From Halopiger aswanensis (lineage in GTDB: Archaea > Halobacteriota > Halobacteria > Halobacteriales > Natrialbaceae): 36,081 nt of DNA. This document shows positions 7,299-15,190 of the stretch, in pieces. Made by a program: the position numbers and the translations under genes. The notes below the pieces were generated by a model. The model made no database searches, was not told the origin of the DNA, and was given only the letters and a program-made list of their open reading frames with translations. The stretch covers positions 1 to 36,081 of the forward strand of contig NZ_RAPO01000011.1 of NCBI RefSeq assembly GCF_003610195.1, given 5' to 3'. How positions within the stretch are numbered: the first letter of the stretch is position 1; every line of letters starts with the position of its first letter.

Positions 7299-7525
7299 GA
7301 TCCTGATCCACTTTCGCTCTGTTTAGTCCAGTACGAGGTCGTCATCCCAACGATAGTCACCGAGGAACTTCGGTTCGGGAGATTACCTCGTACGATGACG
7401 TGCACGGTCGCGGGGCAGCTACCGTGCTCGAGCGAAGTGAGACATTTGAGACATGGACGGTTGACCTCGACACCGAGTTCCCGCTCGATGACGGCGAGAA
7501 CGACGCTGTCTCCTTCCGGATCTCA
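7299..7525 (+). pseudogene. Decayed fragment of a VapC-type PIN toxin gene
   Basis: The sequence aligns closely at nucleotide level to the middle of the intact PIN gene at 30298-30810, starting from its GATCCTGATCCACT stretch (30358). The ORF encodes DPDPLSLCLVQYEVVIPTIVTEELR and is then thrown out of frame by a 4-nt insertion (TTCG) near 7374. It recovers the nucleotide match through CGTACGATGACG and CCCGCTCGATGACGGCGAGAA. The 5' end including the first catalytic Asp, and the 3' third, are both missing. The end abuts the 3' end of the integrase gene. It is a dead paralogue of vapC. Confidence 0.75.
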
Positions 7526-7541
7526 GTCACCTCCTATAGGT

Positions 7542-8516
7542 TCAAGTAGAACCGAGTTGATGGTAATGCTGATTCTCGAGTGTCGTTCGATACGCTCTAT
7601 CGATGTCTCGGCCCGACAGATGGACGTATCTCCCCGGAACTCGAGATCCTCTTACCCAACCAAACCACTCGCATAATTGTGCTTCAGTAAGGAAATTTGC
7701 CAAGTACGTTGCTCGGCTATGTCGGAAGTGATGTGGGTTCACTGGTTTCTCGATCTTCGCCCGGTCCTGAGTACGAGCGAGGATTTTGAGCCGAATATAC
7801 TGGTAACTGATTTGTTCATTTGGAGTTCCCTGATTCATATCGACTTTGCACCATAAGAAGGCGGTCGTGACTGGGTTTGGGTGTACAGTTAACCACTGCT
7901 CGAGATACGATGCTGATTCAACCAGCAGCAGCCGTCGGGAACCCGTTTTTCCATCTACGATAACGTATTTTTGTTCGCCACTGTTCTCAATATCATCCAC
8001 ACGTAAATCGATCAATTCCCCGATTCGAGCGCCAGTTTCCCAGAGAAGAGCGATGAATGCACGATCACGTTCATTGGTAGCAGACTCGATCAGGGCTTCA
8101 ACATCGTGTGGCGTCAGTAGATTTTGTGGGAGTAATCGAGGGTGCGTTTGGCGATGCTTTTGAATCCATGCTGTCTCTGGTGGTTCTTCACCGTCATGCA
8201 TCCAGGTCCAAAACTGCTTAATCACCTGTTTGTAATCTGTTATCGTTGACTCAGTTATATTACGTGTGTAGATCCATGCGACAAGTTCTTCGATATCTTC
8301 TTTTTCGAGATCGGGAAACGGCGTTGCTTCCGTGTGTTCGGCGATGATCTTGAGATGGGCCATTAATTTCTGGCGTCGAGCAGCACTGATTCCTGAAAGA
8401 AGCAGATGGCGGTAGAACGCTTGAATGAGTTTTTTATTGGTTGCATCAATAGTGGGCGACTCAGTAATGTACTCGAGTGTTCGAGTCGCCTGCTTTTCGA
8501 AATCTGCGGTAGGCAT
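7542..8516 (-). CDS. Tyrosine recombinase / integrase (XerC/D type)
   Basis: A 324-residue protein with an N-terminal SAM-like core-binding domain (about residues 1-115) and a C-terminal catalytic domain. The active-site set is complete: Arg164 in TGARIGELIDLR, Lys190 in DGKTGSRR, H262xxR265 in HHFRHSR, Trp287 in the second His/Trp position, and the nucleophile Tyr297 in GRYVHLSG. It would catalyse site-specific strand exchange for integration or excision of a virus or plasmid. It lies next to a phiH1-type repressor and a broken vapC, as in a decayed provirus or integrative element. No tRNA gene or att duplication could be identified beside it. An 8-bp-arm inverted repeat overlaps its promoter. 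Confidence 0.9.
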   Translation of the reverse strand: MPTADFEKQATRTLEYITESPTIDATNKKLIQAFYRHLLLSGISAARRQKLMAHLKIIAEHTEATPFPDLEKEDIEELVAWIYTRNITESTITDYKQVIKQFWTWMHDGEEPPETAWIQKHRQTHPRLLPQNLLTPHDVEALIESATNERDRAFIALLWETGARIGELIDLRVDDIENSGEQKYVIVDGKTGSRRLLLVESASYLEQWLTVHPNPVTTAFLWCKVDMNQGTPNEQISYQYIRLKILARTQDRAKIEKPVNPHHFRHSRATYLANFLTEAQLCEWFGWVRGSRVPGRYVHLSGRDIDRAYRTTLENQHYHQLGST

Positions 8517-8526
8517 ACTGGGAGTA

Positions 8527-8550
8527 TACGCTATGAGCAGAGATAGCGTA
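8527..8550. promoter_or_regulatory. Inverted repeat in the integrase promoter
   Basis: TACGCTAT (8527-8534) and ATAGCGTA (8543-8550) are perfect arms 8 nt apart, starting 11 nt upstream of the integrase ATG and overlapping a GTATAC promoter-like stretch. It could be an operator or an Int arm or core site. Confidence 0.45.
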
Positions 8551-8565
8551 CGTGTTAGTTGTAAC

Positions 8566-8700
8566 GGCCTTGCTGAGAAACATAACGAGTGAGTAGCGTG
8601 AGGGAGGATGGATGCTCTCCCGAAATCCCAGTTTCTCCAGTTTGTCGAACGTACTATGGTGTTGGCTCGCCGTGCAGTAGCTCGATTCTCAAGGTTGTGA
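8566..8700 (+). mobile_element. Left-end relic of an IS with the start of its transposase
   Basis: Starts with GGCCTTGCTGA, matching the first bases of relic ends A and C, and runs into a small frame from ATG 8608: MDALPKSQFLQFVERT, then VLARRAVARFS, followed by TGA at 8698-8700. This N-terminus resembles haloarchaeal IS5-type transposases, which continue LARRAVARYSSKFSK in the relatives I recall. Everything after about 30 codons is lost. The rest of the 8517-8877 gap shows no other gene, only the promoter region of the next one. Confidence 0.5.
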
Positions 8701-8877
8701 AACGGAACGCAACGTCCATCTCGGTATTGACCGGCGACAAGGAATATCTCACAATTTCAGCCTGTTTGAGTAGCACAGCCAATCTTTTGGGATGTGGCTC
8801 ATTTCACCCACAGTAATTAAACATCCAGCACGAGTGAATGAAATTCTAAGTACTGATGCAAATAATCTGGGATCAGC

Positions 8878-10221
8878 ATGGTACTAGCCGACATAGACCG
8901 ATATGATCAATCGAGAAATGCACAGATAGATGGACGAGCGATAATCCTCGGTGCAAGCATGGCTGGTCTTGCTGCTGCGAAAGTAGTTTCTGACGTGTTC
9001 GACGAGGTCGCTGTCATTGAGCGTGATCCGTTACCTGATGTACCTGCGACTCGGGATGGTGCGCCACAGACCAGTCATCCTCACGTTCTGTTAGAGGCTG
9101 GCCGAACGACACTGGAGGACTTCTTCCCCGGCTTCAGTGAAGATGTCATCCGCAGCGGCGGCTTGATGGTTGATGCCGCAACGGAGATGGAGTACTATGA
9201 GAACGGCGGTTTCTTTGCTGATGGGCCGAACCACCTCCCGATGCTCTGTGCCAGTAGGGCACTCTTTGAACACGTGGTTCGCCAACACGTGCGAGAGCTT
9301 CCAAACGTCGAACTGCTCGACAACTGTCGATTCTACGATTATCTCTACACGTCGGAAAACGGGGTGACCGGTGTGCGGTACCGCGATGGAACCGGGAACA
9401 AAAAGACGCTCTCCGCGGCTCTCGTTGTCGATGCAACCGGCCGAACCAGCCGAACGCCTGACTGGCTCGACGAGAACGGATTTGAAGCACCGGACGTCGA
9501 AGAGGTGTCTATCAACGTGACGTATAGTACGATTCGTCTTGATCGCCCGTCGGACAACCGAACAGTACTGTTCGTTCCTCCATCCCCGCCGAGAAAACGG
9601 GGCGTTGCTGCGATTCCGATTGAGGACGGTCAGTGGGAGTTTATCCTCCAGGGGATCCACGGTGACGACGCCCCGACTGACTGTCCGGCGTTCATCGAGT
9701 TCGCAAACAGTATCCCGGTGGATGAGGCTGGGCAGCTGCCGAGAGAACGTGACTGGGTCTCCGACGAGATCCATCACTATCCGTTCCCGTCGAGCATTCG
9801 ACGCCGGTACGACGAACTCGAGGAATTCCCTGACGGGCTCGTTGTGACGGGAGATGCAATCGCCAGTTTCAATCCGGTATACGGACAGGGGATGTCGGTT
9901 GGCTCTTTAGATGCACTCTTGTTACACCATCTACTCGCGGAGACCGGACTTGATGAGTTCGCCCTCACGTACTTCTCCCGCACCGCTGCCGTGATCCAAC
10001 AAGCGTGGCAGATAGCTGTAGTTGCAGATTTTGCATTTCCAATGACAACCGGACCGAAACCCCTAGGAACTGATCTTCTCAACTGGTATATAAACCGATT
10101 GATACGGAGCGCCCACGCGGATGGGGAACTCATGGATGCGTTCTATCGCGTGTTCAGACTAGAGAAGTCTGCCACCAGCCTGTTTCGTCCTGGTGTCGTA
10201 CGACGTGTCCTACAACCGTAG
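8878..10221 (+). CDS. FAD-dependent oxidoreductase / monooxygenase-like protein
   Basis: A 447-residue flavoprotein of the PHBH or geranylgeranyl-reductase type. The Rossmann ADP-binding motif is IILGASMAGLAAAKV (about residues 22-36, GxSxxG variant), with VIERD as the acidic end of the second strand. The second FAD motif is GLVVTGDAIASFNPVYGQGMS, with the Gly-Asp contacting the ribityl chain. The VVDATGR motif lies in between. This family hydroxylates or dehydrogenates aromatic or lipid substrates using NAD(P)H; the substrate here is unknown. The gene is monocistronic, between IS relics on both sides. It starts at ATG with about 20 residues before the FAD motif. Confidence 0.85.
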   Translation: MVLADIDRYDQSRNAQIDGRAIILGASMAGLAAAKVVSDVFDEVAVIERDPLPDVPATRDGAPQTSHPHVLLEAGRTTLEDFFPGFSEDVIRSGGLMVDAATEMEYYENGGFFADGPNHLPMLCASRALFEHVVRQHVRELPNVELLDNCRFYDYLYTSENGVTGVRYRDGTGNKKTLSAALVVDATGRTSRTPDWLDENGFEAPDVEEVSINVTYSTIRLDRPSDNRTVLFVPPSPPRKRGVAAIPIEDGQWEFILQGIHGDDAPTDCPAFIEFANSIPVDEAGQLPRERDWVSDEIHHYPFPSSIRRRYDELEEFPDGLVVTGDAIASFNPVYGQGMSVGSLDALLLHHLLAETGLDEFALTYFSRTAAVIQQAWQIAVVADFAFPMTTGPKPLGTDLLNWYINRLIRSAHADGELMDAFYRVFRLEKSATSLFRPGVVRRVLQP

Positions 10222-10530
10222 CTCGGTCGCCCTATCGGTACGCTCAACTGAACGCTATGAGGTCGTCGAACTGGCTGCGGAAGACAACACCCTGTATCTC
10301 GCACACTTCACTTTCGTTTCTTCCACGTCGAAAGCAGTGAATTCGCCGTTCGCTACAGGTGCAAACTGAACACTTCAACTCCCGAAAGCACTTACCGTTG
10401 TACTAGAAGCCGGATTCGTGAACCGGCGAACACTTCCCTCGAGTGAATCATCGCGTTTCTCGACGGGGCTGTGAGATAATCTCCGGGACGCTGGTGGCGG
10501 CGCGGCATTGACCGTCTGCCGGCCAGTCTG
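10222..10530. other. Convergent intergenic region with a shared repeat fragment
   Basis: No gene is supported. Positions 10308-10370 (around CGAAAGCAGTGAA) resemble 2062-2125 in the same orientation, with conserved order over about 60 nt, so both are probably remnants of the same mobile or small gene sequence. Confidence 0.35.
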
Positions 10531-10905
10531 TCAGACGTCGACCGCTTCGATCTCGCGGGCCATCGCCACGGCTCCGAACTCTTTTGTATCGTCTTCGCTG
10601 TGCTCGATCTCGCGGAACTCGACTCGCGATCGGTTCCAAGAGCCGCCAGCGACTTCCTCGGCCGCGACCAGTCCTTCGGGGTCGGGCAGGTCGAGGCGGT
10701 TGACCGCGTCGTCGTCCGCCTCGACGGCGTAACGCAGGCTGCCGCCGTCGACGTCGTCATCGACCGAACTCGGCAGGTGAAGCGGCCGCCGAATGGAGAC
10801 CGGTAACTCCGTACCGTCGTCCAGATGTAGCACGATCTTCTCGCCGTCTTGCTTGTCGAGCAGTACCTCCGCTATCTTGTCTGGATCCTGTGAGTTGGAC
10901 GTCAT
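10531..10905 (-). CDS. Small haloarchaeal protein downstream of the PAPS-reductase-like gene
   Basis: A 124-residue, strongly acidic, soluble protein. The N-terminal third (VLLDKQDGEKIVLHLDDGTELPVS) looks like a small beta-barrel; the rest (GSLRYAVEADDDAVNRLDLP..., SWNRSRVEFREIE) continues as beta strands. No catalytic motif is visible and the family is not recognised. It begins 60 nt after the PAPS-reductase-like gene on the same strand, so the two are likely co-transcribed and may work together, which is inference from position only. The ATG at 10905 is the only good start. Confidence 0.7.
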   Translation of the reverse strand: MTSNSQDPDKIAEVLLDKQDGEKIVLHLDDGTELPVSIRRPLHLPSSVDDDVDGGSLRYAVEADDDAVNRLDLPDPEGLVAAEEVAGGSWNRSRVEFREIEHSEDDTKEFGAVAMAREIEAVDV

Positions 10906-10965
10906 CGTACTCGTACGAGGTCGTGAGGTCGGTCACTCGATGAGACTCGCTGCTGCGTGGGACCG

Positions 10966-11670
10966 TCAGTCATCCGTGTCAATCTCTCCCTGGCCGACGT
11001 CCTCCATGCTGTCGACAGCGAAGATGACTTCGCCGTCGAGCGTGCACTGCTTGCAGCCCGTACAGTCGAACCCTTGGTCGTAAATCTCGTTGTACGGGAG
11101 TTCGCGGCGGTCGTGGTATTCCCAGACGTCTTGGTCCGTCCAGTGGACGATCGGGTTGATGTGAGTGATCTCCTCTTTCTCCTCGAAGAAGTCGAGGTTG
11201 CTACGCCAGTCGTAGCTCTCTTCCCCCTCGTCATCCTGCCCTTCGGTGATGCGGTACCCGGTGATCCAGCCGTCGTGCCCGTCGACCATCCGCTCGATCG
11301 GTTTTGACTTGAGCGTCTCGCAACAGAGGTCCGGCTTGCGCTGGTTCACACGAGGGCCGTGCTCTTCGACGAGTTCCTCGTAGCTCGAGTCGGGCCGGTA
11401 CGTATCGAACGTGACGCCGTAGCGGTCCTCGAGGTCCTCCTTTACCCGCAGGGTGTCCTCGAAGTGATTGCCGTGGTCGCAGAAGCCCAGCGCTGTCCGG
11501 GCCTTAATGTCGACGGTCGATCTGTCTAGCAGATCGAGTACGACGTTCGAATCCTTCCCGAAACTGCAGGTGAAGATCGGATTGTCGAACCGGCCCCAGG
11601 TCTCCTCGAGGACATCGAGCGATCTATCTATCTTTTCGTCGAGGGTCGCGGAGTCGATTTCCAGGGACAT
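10966..11670 (-). CDS. Phosphoadenosine phosphosulfate reductase-family protein
   Basis: A 234-residue member of the adenine nucleotide alpha-hydrolase / PAPS reductase superfamily. CSFGKDSNVVLDLL (about residues 35-48) is the pyrophosphate-binding loop, and DHGNHFEDTLRVKEDLEDRYG matches the region that follows it in CysH-type enzymes. It has LCCETLK and then GFDCTGCKQC, so four or more cysteines that could bind an iron-sulfur cluster or act in sulfur transfer. True assimilatory reductases have a C-terminal ECGLH-type motif, which is not visible here, so sulfate activation is not certain; a sulfur-transfer or nucleotide-modifying role is possible. The ATG at 11670 is chosen because upstream residues lack homologous character. 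Confidence 0.82.
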   Translation of the reverse strand: MSLEIDSATLDEKIDRSLDVLEETWGRFDNPIFTCSFGKDSNVVLDLLDRSTVDIKARTALGFCDHGNHFEDTLRVKEDLEDRYGVTFDTYRPDSSYEELVEEHGPRVNQRKPDLCCETLKSKPIERMVDGHDGWITGYRITEGQDDEGEESYDWRSNLDFFEEKEEITHINPIVHWTDQDVWEYHDRRELPYNEIYDQGFDCTGCKQCTLDGEVIFAVDSMEDVGQGEIDTDD

Positions 11671-11874
11671 AGTGTCGGTGAAGTAGGGATCTCGTAGCGT
11701 CGAAGGCGGCTCACGGCGGTCGCGTACCCGCACTGGTGCGGTCAGGCTGTGCGCCGATCGTCGGCATCGCACTACGATTACGTATTTGCTAACGAGAGTC
11801 GCGGTAAAAGCTTCCACCCTTGCTATCTTAGGTATTCGAGGCTCTCATAATGTAGACGATGAGACGGCTGCCGA

Positions 11875-12087
11875 TCATTCGGCATTGGTGAGGAGGATCG
11901 CCACCCCATTTGTAGACCGTGATGGCCAGAAGAGGACGATGAATGCGATCAGCACGATGGAGATGCTGCTGTTGGTCGCGAAGCTCATTGGTTCCTGGCC
12001 CGTGAGCAGCCGGCCCCGCACGAACCCGATCTCGGCAATCGGGCCGACGATGACGCCGAGCATAGGGCTCAACGATGGGGACGTGGC
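11875..12087 (-). pseudogene. C-terminal fragment of a second TctA permease
   Basis: The minus-strand frame reads MLGVIVGPIAEIGFVRGRLL then TGQEPMSFATNSSISIVLIA. This matches the last 60 or so residues of the intact TctA at 15191 (LGVILGDIAENGFVTGWLLT). It runs to a natural C-terminus, but everything upstream is absent. It is a truncated relic of another tripartite tricarboxylate transporter permease, not a duplicate made recently, because identity is only moderate. No other gene is visible between 11671 and 12462. Confidence 0.7.
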
Positions 12088-12462
12088 GACACTGGACGCC
12101 ACTGAGAAACGCTGGCGCATCGTTGATACCGCCGACGCGCCGTAGAACAGCTGACGCGTGAAACAGTACTCGCTATCCACTGACGCTCGGAGGAAACATA
12201 CGCCTACCGCGATCACGCACTGCCCTCGTGTGATCGCTGTGGATTACCTCTAAATGGCGCGGACATTCGGCAAGATTCCGTCGGGGTGTCGGTGGGATGC
12301 ACGGAATTTCCCTCTCCTGAAAGCGTGTTCCGGCCCGCAAACGCCGGTAGAACTGTTTTTGACAGTGGTCCTCTCAGCCAGCAGGTGTCAGATACGTCCT
12401 GCTCGATCTTCTTGAGTTGATGATCAGAAGTGTATCGGCTACCAGAGCGGTGTGGACTGCTG

Positions 12463-13656
12463 TTAGATTACACCGTCTTTCTGGAGTTTTTCGATCTCAT
12501 TCTTCGAGAGGCCCAAGCGCTTTCGATAGATCTCATGGTTGCCTTCACCCTTTCGTGGAGCGGGCTCGATATCGGGCATCTCCGACTCCGAGAGTCGGAT
12601 CGGCATCCCGGGAACACGGATCTCTCCCTCGGTGGGATGATCGATCTCGACGACCATCTCCCGCTTCTCAAGGTGGGGATCGTGGATCACCTCCTCGACG
12701 CTCTGGACCGACCCACAGGGGACGCTGACCGCCGAGAGCGTCTCCTCAATCTCTTCGCGGGTGCGCTCTCGAGTCCACTCCTCGATGGCCGTGTCGATCG
12801 TCTCCATGTGCTCGACGCGGTCGACGTTGGTCGCGAACCGGTCGTCGTCCCGCAGGTCCTTTCGACCGATCGCCTCGCACAGCGTCCGCCAGTGGTCGTC
12901 GGATGTACAGAGAATCGCCACGTAGCCGTCGTCAGCCTCGTAGGCGTTGTAGGGCGCCTTCGCGAGGCTGCTGTGCCGATTGCCCGTCCGCGCGGGGACG
13001 TCGGCGTTGTCGTAGTAGTTGGCCAGTTGGGACATGAGCGAGGGGTACACTGCGTCCTGCATGCTGGCCTCGACGAACTGGCCCTCGCCGGTACGCTTGC
13101 GCTGGTAGAGCGCCGCCAGGACGCCAGCCGCGAGGTGGATCCCGCCGAGGAAGTCCCCCGGCGCGATCCCGGTCTTGGTCGGCGGATCGTCGGGACGACC
13201 GGTAGCGTCCATGACGCCGCTTTCGGCCTGGACGATGAGGTCCATCGCCAGCCGATCACTTTTGGGGCCGTCCTCGCCGAAGCCGCTACCGTGCGCGTAA
13301 ATCAGTTCGGGGTTGATCTCGGCGAGGGTTTCGTATCCGAGGCCGAACTGCTCCATCGTCCCCGGCGCGAAGTTCTCGACGAGGACGTCCGCGTCCCGTA
13401 CGAGATCCTTGAATAGTTCCTTGCCCCGGTCGTCTTTGAGGTTGAGCGTGATGCCCTCCTTCGTGGAGTTGAGCATCACGAGTTCCGGCGGTTCGCCCTC
13501 GCCGTCCTCGACGCGGGAGCGGAGGGGTTCGCCGAACGGTGGTTCGACCTTCGTCACGTCGGCTCCAAGATACGAGAGCATCAAGGAACCGTACGCGCCG
13601 TTGTAGATCTGTCCGAGGTCGATAACGTCGACGTCGTCGAGTGCTTGTTGATTCAT
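12463..13656 (-). CDS. Type III CoA-transferase (CaiB/BaiF family)
   Basis: A 397-residue enzyme of the formyl-CoA transferase family, which moves CoA between carboxylic acids through a covalent aspartyl-CoA intermediate. The N-terminal Rossmann part shows VIDLGQIYNGAYGSLMLSYLG and GADVTKVEPP. Asp139 in MDLIVQAESGVMDATG is the expected catalytic aspartate. LNLKDDRGKELFKDLVRDAD and VLVENFAPGTMEQFGLGYE are typical family blocks. Length is normal. It lies 42 nt downstream of the acylating aldehyde dehydrogenase and probably ends the tct operon. The likely role is to activate the imported carboxylate to its CoA thioester. The substrate cannot be read from sequence. Confidence 0.88.
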   Translation of the reverse strand: MNQQALDDVDVIDLGQIYNGAYGSLMLSYLGADVTKVEPPFGEPLRSRVEDGEGEPPELVMLNSTKEGITLNLKDDRGKELFKDLVRDADVLVENFAPGTMEQFGLGYETLAEINPELIYAHGSGFGEDGPKSDRLAMDLIVQAESGVMDATGRPDDPPTKTGIAPGDFLGGIHLAAGVLAALYQRKRTGEGQFVEASMQDAVYPSLMSQLANYYDNADVPARTGNRHSSLAKAPYNAYEADDGYVAILCTSDDHWRTLCEAIGRKDLRDDDRFATNVDRVEHMETIDTAIEEWTRERTREEIEETLSAVSVPCGSVQSVEEVIHDPHLEKREMVVEIDHPTEGEIRVPGMPIRLSESEMPDIEPAPRKGEGNHEIYRKRLGLSKNEIEKLQKDGVI

Positions 13657-13698
13657 ATATGAGTAGTGTCGATGTCGAAAATGGACCTTTGGGAAGGT

Positions 13699-15120
13699 TC
13701 AGTGGCCGTATTTCTCGTGATACGAGCCGAAGAGTTCCTCCTCGCTCGGCTCGTCGGGTTCGACAGTCTCAGCGACCGTCGTCGTGTTGAGGAAATGAGT
13801 GTAATCGATGTTCTCGTCGGTCTGGTTGCTGCCCCAGATGCCGGCTCCCATCGAGAGCGTGAAGTTGAGCCCATTGTCGAAACTTCCGCCGTTGCCGAAA
13901 CACTGGGGCTGGTTGATTAACAGCCGGGCGACGTTGATCTCATGGCCGATGCGTTCCCGGTGGTCGTCGTCAGTCGTGTGTAAGCCACAGGAATGACCAC
14001 TCCCCTCGAACGCGAGGATGTCGCTCGTTGTCTCGAGCGCGGCGTCGAAGTCGGCGGCCTCATAGAGGGTGAGCACGACCGAGAGCTTCTCGCCCGAAAG
14101 GGGATATTCTTCGCCGATGCCCTGCCCCTCGACCATGAAAAAGTCGGCGTCGCGGGCCTCCGGCGGGAGGTCGGCGGCGACCGCGATCTCGTCTGGCGGC
14201 TGTGCGGTGACCTCGCCGGAGAGCGAGCCGTGGCCGTCGGGGAACATGGTCTTCTCGAGACGCTCGCGTTCCTCGGCGTCGCAGAGGTACCCGCCCTGGG
14301 CCTCGAGCGCGGCGATGGCGTCGTCGTAGACCAACTCGACGATCACCGCGGAATTGTCGCTCGAGCAGCTCGTCGCGTAGTCGAAGGTCTTGCTCTTGGC
14401 GATGCGGTCGGCGGCCGCCTCAAGGTCGGCCGTCGCGTCGACGATCGAGACGACGTTGCCCTCGCCGACGCAGTAGTTTGGCGTCCCCGAGCGCTCGCCC
14501 CGGTGGACGTTGCTCGCGGAGCCGGTTACCTGTAGCAGGTCGCACCGATCCATCAGCTCGTACGTCTTCTCCTTCTCGACGGGTCCGGGGAGCAACTGGA
14601 CGAGATCCCGGGGCGCGCCTACTTTCTCGAGTTCGTCGCGAATGTACTCGACGACCAGTTCGGCGGTCGAGTAGCCGGCCGGCGACGGCGAGACGACGAT
14701 CGCGTTGCGCCCCTTCAGCGCCATCATTGCCAGATTCGCGGGCGTCGCGCCCGGGTTGGTCGAGGGGACGACCGCGCCGACGACGCCGACGGGCTTAGCA
14801 ATCTCGGTAATACCCGTTTCCTCGTTCCGCTCGACCACGCCGACTGAGGGTTCCCCGCGCAAGTCGTCCAGCGTGCCGGCGGTCTTACGGCGCTTTTTGG
14901 TGATCTTGTCCTCGACGTTGCCGAAGCCGGTGTCTCTGACTGCCATCTCCGAGATTTCTCGGGCGCGATCCTCCTCGTAGATCGCCCAGGCGATCGCTTG
15001 GATGAGTTCGTCGACCTCTTCCTGATCGTAGTCCGCGATCTCGTTCATCGCCGTTCGTGCGCGCTCAAGACAGGAATCGACGGCCGACGTCGACCCGACT
15101 TGCGAAGCGTTCGTAGTCAT
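13699..15120 (-). CDS. Acylating aldehyde dehydrogenase, SauS-like (sulfoacetaldehyde dehydrogenase type)
   Basis: A 473-residue CoA-acylating aldehyde dehydrogenase, expected to interconvert an acyl-CoA and its aldehyde with NAD(P)H. The catalytic cysteine is Cys252 in ATSCSSDNSAVI. The cofactor region has PVGVVGAVVPSTNPGATPAN, and NGLNFTLSMGAGIWG lies near the C-terminus. The blocks DTGFGNVEDKITKKRRKT and GITEIAKPVGVVGAV resemble SauS of bacterial sulfoacetate catabolism, which reduces sulfoacetyl-CoA to sulfoacetaldehyde; acetaldehyde and succinate-semialdehyde enzymes are also close. It sits between TctA (70 nt) and the CoA-transferase (42 nt), so the three functions are linked. The exact substrate is inference. 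Confidence 0.82.
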   Translation of the reverse strand: MTTNASQVGSTSAVDSCLERARTAMNEIADYDQEEVDELIQAIAWAIYEEDRAREISEMAVRDTGFGNVEDKITKKRRKTAGTLDDLRGEPSVGVVERNEETGITEIAKPVGVVGAVVPSTNPGATPANLAMMALKGRNAIVVSPSPAGYSTAELVVEYIRDELEKVGAPRDLVQLLPGPVEKEKTYELMDRCDLLQVTGSASNVHRGERSGTPNYCVGEGNVVSIVDATADLEAAADRIAKSKTFDYATSCSSDNSAVIVELVYDDAIAALEAQGGYLCDAEERERLEKTMFPDGHGSLSGEVTAQPPDEIAVAADLPPEARDADFFMVEGQGIGEEYPLSGEKLSVVLTLYEAADFDAALETTSDILAFEGSGHSCGLHTTDDDHRERIGHEINVARLLINQPQCFGNGGSFDNGLNFTLSMGAGIWGSNQTDENIDYTHFLNTTTVAETVEPDEPSEEELFGSYHEKYGH

Positions 15121-15190
15121 CTACGGTCCCTGGTCGATTCCGCCCTAAAGCCATGTTGCCGGCACGTACGCGCCGGCGATTAGCAGCCGT

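Noticed and set aside
6300-8900. tRNA gene or att duplication beside the integrase
   Set aside because: No cloverleaf-like sequence or direct repeat pair was recognised by reading; a computed search would be needed.
12430-13416. 328-codon plus-strand frame opposite the CoA-transferase
   Set aside because: Shadow frame of a well-supported enzyme gene.
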